64,000 nt of DNA. It comes from Hydractinia symbiolongicarpus (taxonomy: Eukaryota; Cnidaria; Hydrozoa; Anthoathecata; Hydractiniidae). Positions 62,049 through 64,000 of this stretch are shown here, piece by piece. How positions within the stretch are numbered: the first letter of the stretch is position 1; each line of letters starts with the position of its first letter. A program made the position numbers and the translations under genes. Location: positions 28,271,650-28,335,649 of the forward strand of contig NC_079887.1 of assembly GCF_029227915.1 (NCBI RefSeq), read 5' to 3'. The notes beneath the pieces are model-generated. The model was not told the DNA's origin and searched no databases. It saw only the letters and a list, made by a program, of their open reading frames with translations.

Positions 62049-63672
62049 AAAACGCATGAGACTTTTAGTTTTCAAAAATATTTTCATATTTGATGTGACG
62101 CTGAATAAAAGAAGTTTAATCGCCGGCAAACGAAAATCCGCGAGTTTCTGTAAATCCCGGACTCGGCCCGTATAGTCAAAAGTATACAAAGAAAGTACCC
62201 AGGGAGTAAACTCATTTCCCGAACGATTTTTTAATTTATTTTTTCACCACTAAAACGCATGAGACTTGTAGTTTTCAAAAATGTTTTCATTTTTGATGAG
62301 ACGCTTAATGAAAGAGGTTTAATCGCCGGCAAACGAAATCCCGCGTTTTCCCGTAAATCCGGGGCTTGGCCCGTATAGTCAAATGTATACAAAGAAAGTA
62401 CCCAGGGAGTAAACTCATTTCCCGAACGATTTTTTAAATTTTTTTTTCACCACTAAAACGCATGAAACTTGTAGTTTTCAAAAATGTTTTCATTTTTGAT
62501 GAGACGCTGAATAAAAGAAGTTTAATCGCCGGCAAACGAAAATCCGCGATTTCCCGTAAATCCCGGGCTTGGCACGTATAGTCGAATGTATACAAAGAAA
62601 GTACCCTGTGAGTAAACTCATTTCCAGAACGATTTTTTAAATTATTTTTTCACCACTAAAACGCATAAGACTTGTAGTTTTTAAAAATGTTTTCATTTTT
62701 GATGAGACGCTGAATAAAAGCAGTTTAATCGCCGGCAAACGAAAACCCGCGATTTCCCGTAAATCCGGGGCTTGGCACGTATAGTCAAAAGTATACAAAG
62801 AAAGTACCCAGGGAGTAAACTCATTTCCCGAACGATTTTTTAAATTATTTTTTCACCACTAAAACGCATGAGACTTTTAGTTTTCAAAAATATTTTCATA
62901 TTTGATGTGACGCTGAATAAAAGAAGTTTAATCGCCGGCAAACGAAAATCCGCGAGTTTCTGTAAATCCCGGACTCGGCCCGTATAGTCAAAAGTATACA
63001 AAGAAAGTACCCAGGGAGTAAACTCATTTCCCGAACGATTTTTTAATTTATTTTTTCACCACTAAAACGCATGAGACTTGTAGTTTTCAAAAATGTTTTC
63101 ATTTTTGATGAGACGCTTAATGAAAGAGGTTTAATCGCCGGCAAACGAAATCCCGCGTTTTCCCGTAAATCCGGGGCTTGGCCCGTATAGTCAAATGTAT
63201 ACAAAGAAAGTACCCAGGGAGTAAACTCATTTCCCGAACGATTTTTTAAATTTTTTTTTCACCACTAAAACGCATGAAACTTGTAGTTTTCAAAAATGTT
63301 TTCATTTTTGATGAGACGCTGAATAAAAGAAGTTTAATCGCCGGCAAACGAAAACCCGCGATTTCCCGTAAATCCCGGGCTTGGCACGTATAGTCGAATG
63401 TATACAAAGAAAGTACCCAGGGAGTAAACTCATTTCCCGAACGATTTTTTAAATTTTTTTTTCACCACTAAAACGCATGAGACTTGTAGTTTTCAAAAAT
63501 GTTTTCATTTTGGATGAGACGCTGAATAAAAGCAGTTTAATCGCCGGCAAACGAAAACCTGCGATTTCCCTAAATCCCGGACTCGGCCCGTATAGTCAAA
63601 AGTATACAAAGAAAGTACCCAGGGAGTAAACTCATTTCCAGAACGATTTTTTAAATAATTTTTTCACCACTA
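62049..63672. repeat. 812-bp tetramer pair with gacttttag marker
   Basis: The gatgtgacg/gagtttctg monomers starting at 62049 and 62861 both read gacttttagttttc where neighbours have gacttgtagttttc, 812 bp apart, and each is followed by cttaatg/tcaaatg and a catgaaac monomer. The fourth step differs between units: cataag/aagcag after the first, ttttggatgag after the second. This places one edge of the event inside the catgaaac monomer. Confidence 0.8.
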
Positions 63673-64000
63673 AAACGCATAAGACTTGTAATTTTTAAAA
63701 ATGTTTTCATTTTCGATGAGACGCTGAATAAAAGAAGTTTAATCGCCGGCAAACGAAAACCTGCGATTTCCCGTAAATCCCGGGCTTGGCCCGTATAGTC
63801 AAAAGTATACAAAGAAAGTACCCTGTGAGTAAACTCATTTCCAGAACGATTTTTTAAATTATTCTTTCACCACTAAAACGCATAAGACTTGTAGTTTTCA
63901 AAAATGTTTTCATTTTTGATGAGACGCTGAATAAAAGAAGTTTAATCGCCGGCAAACGAAAACCCGCGATTTCCCGTAAATCCCGGGCTTGGCACGTATA

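Larger units (their letters stand above)
1..64000. repeat. Satellite DNA array, about 203-bp monomer, about 315 head-to-tail copies
   Basis: The entire window is a head-to-tail array of one monomer. Successive starts of the aaaacgcat phase are seen at 1, 204, 407, 609, 812, 1014, 1217, 1420 and so on to the right end, giving 202 or 203 bp per copy. No inverted copy, foreign insertion or unique spacer was found. Each copy has an A/T-tract part (monomer positions about 20-45 and 176-200) and a more GC-rich centre (about 70-130). This is the structure of a eukaryotic satellite; the length is near a nucleosome repeat length, as in many centromeric satellites. The family is not recognised, and the centromeric role is inference. 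Short frames on both strands are by-products of the repeat. Confidence 0.98.
53121..64000. repeat. Sub-array F: 811-bp tetramers nested in 3.4-4.1-kb repeats
   Basis: Marked by ttttaaaaaatg (in cttaatg monomers near 53345, 56390, 57403, 60852, 61462), tcaaatgtatac (near 54466, 55278, 58524, 59336, 62381, 63193), cattttcgatgag (near 54989, 55800, 59047, 59858, 63714) and ataattttttcacc tails. Tetramers begin at 54339, 55150, 58397, 59208 and 62252. Larger offsets of about 3449, 3857 and 4058 bp link whole blocks. The last monomer is cut by the window end. Confidence 0.8.

Noticed and set aside
1-64000. All open reading frames of 60-113 codons on both strands as genes
   Set aside because: They recur with the satellite variants, mostly use TTG or similar starts, lack recognisable domains, and lie in a 202-203 bp repeat whose length is not a multiple of three. 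They are by-products of the repeat.
1-64000. CRISPR array
   Set aside because: Repeats are contiguous ~203-bp units without short conserved repeats separated by unique spacers.
1-64000. Ribosomal DNA spacer repeats
   Set aside because: No rRNA coding sequence interrupts 64 kb, and there is no Pol I promoter-like or rRNA-like segment.
1-64000. Transposon, LTR or insertion sequence
   Set aside because: No terminal repeats, target-site duplications, coding remnants or interruption of the monomer phase by foreign DNA were found. Phase breaks at 32148, 36533 and 38085 are internal deletions or duplications of the satellite itself.
1-64000. Inverted monomer blocks
   Set aside because: The conserved gtatacaaagaaag and cgccggcaaacg segments are always on the plus strand; no reverse-complement runs were seen.
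1-64000. Promoters, terminators and TATA-like sites in the A/T tracts
   Set aside because: Such sequences recur in every monomer as part of the repeat, and nothing links them to a transcription unit.
1-64000. Telomeric or subtelomeric repeats
   Set aside because: No TTAGGG-, TTAGG- or TTTAGGG-type runs are present.

Overview
The whole 64 kb window is one uninterrupted tandem array of a single satellite DNA family. The monomer is about 203 bp (mostly 202 or 203), about 36-37% G+C by hand count of one monomer, and every copy lies in the same orientation. About 315 monomers fill the window from the first base, which happens to sit at my chosen monomer start (aaaacgcat), to the last base, which cuts a monomer at about 126 of 203 bp. 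I see no protein-coding gene, RNA gene, transposon, CRISPR array or unique sequence. The open reading frames of 60-113 codons are by-products of the repeat: they recur wherever the same monomer variants recur, and a 202-203 bp period shifts frame at each junction.

An array of this size and period points to a eukaryotic chromosome, most likely centromeric or pericentromeric heterochromatin. I do not recognise the satellite and cannot name the species. CpG is not depleted (about 1.5 times expectation in the counted monomer), which argues weakly for a host with little CpG methylation.

The array is not homogeneous. Diagnostic variants divide it into sub-arrays with their own higher-order repeat (HOR) structure. 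A (1-3847): diverse monomers, no strict HOR. B (3848-15401): marked by paired 'aaagccc' monomers and GGTACC-containing monomers, in blocks of 18, 7, 13, 13 and 5 monomers. C (15402-25127): a 10-monomer HOR (2026 bp) with derived 7- and 4-monomer units. D (25128-28980): mixed monomers, including variants otherwise seen only in A and B, so a displaced relic or segmental duplication. E1 (28981-39351): 4-, 6- and 8-monomer units, including a 371-bp out-of-register duplication and a 71-bp deletion monomer that was itself amplified. E2 (39352-45214): a 602-bp trimer and a 1013-bp pentamer, each in tandem. E3 (45215-53120): a 1418-bp 7-monomer duplication nested in a 5270-bp (26-monomer) repeat. F (53121-64000): 811-812-bp tetramers nested in repeats of about 3449, 3857 and 4058 bp.

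Shared private mutations at exact HOR distances, hybrid monomers and propagated deletions are the footprint of repeated unequal exchange or replication-based amplification. The most conserved parts of the monomer are monomer positions 66-84 (around GCCGGC) and 134-150 (starting with GTATAC). A subset of monomers carries, on the minus strand, a 14-bp motif resembling a CENP-B box with one spacer base missing. Coordinates were read by eye and may be off by 1-3 bp; identity statements are visual, not computed.
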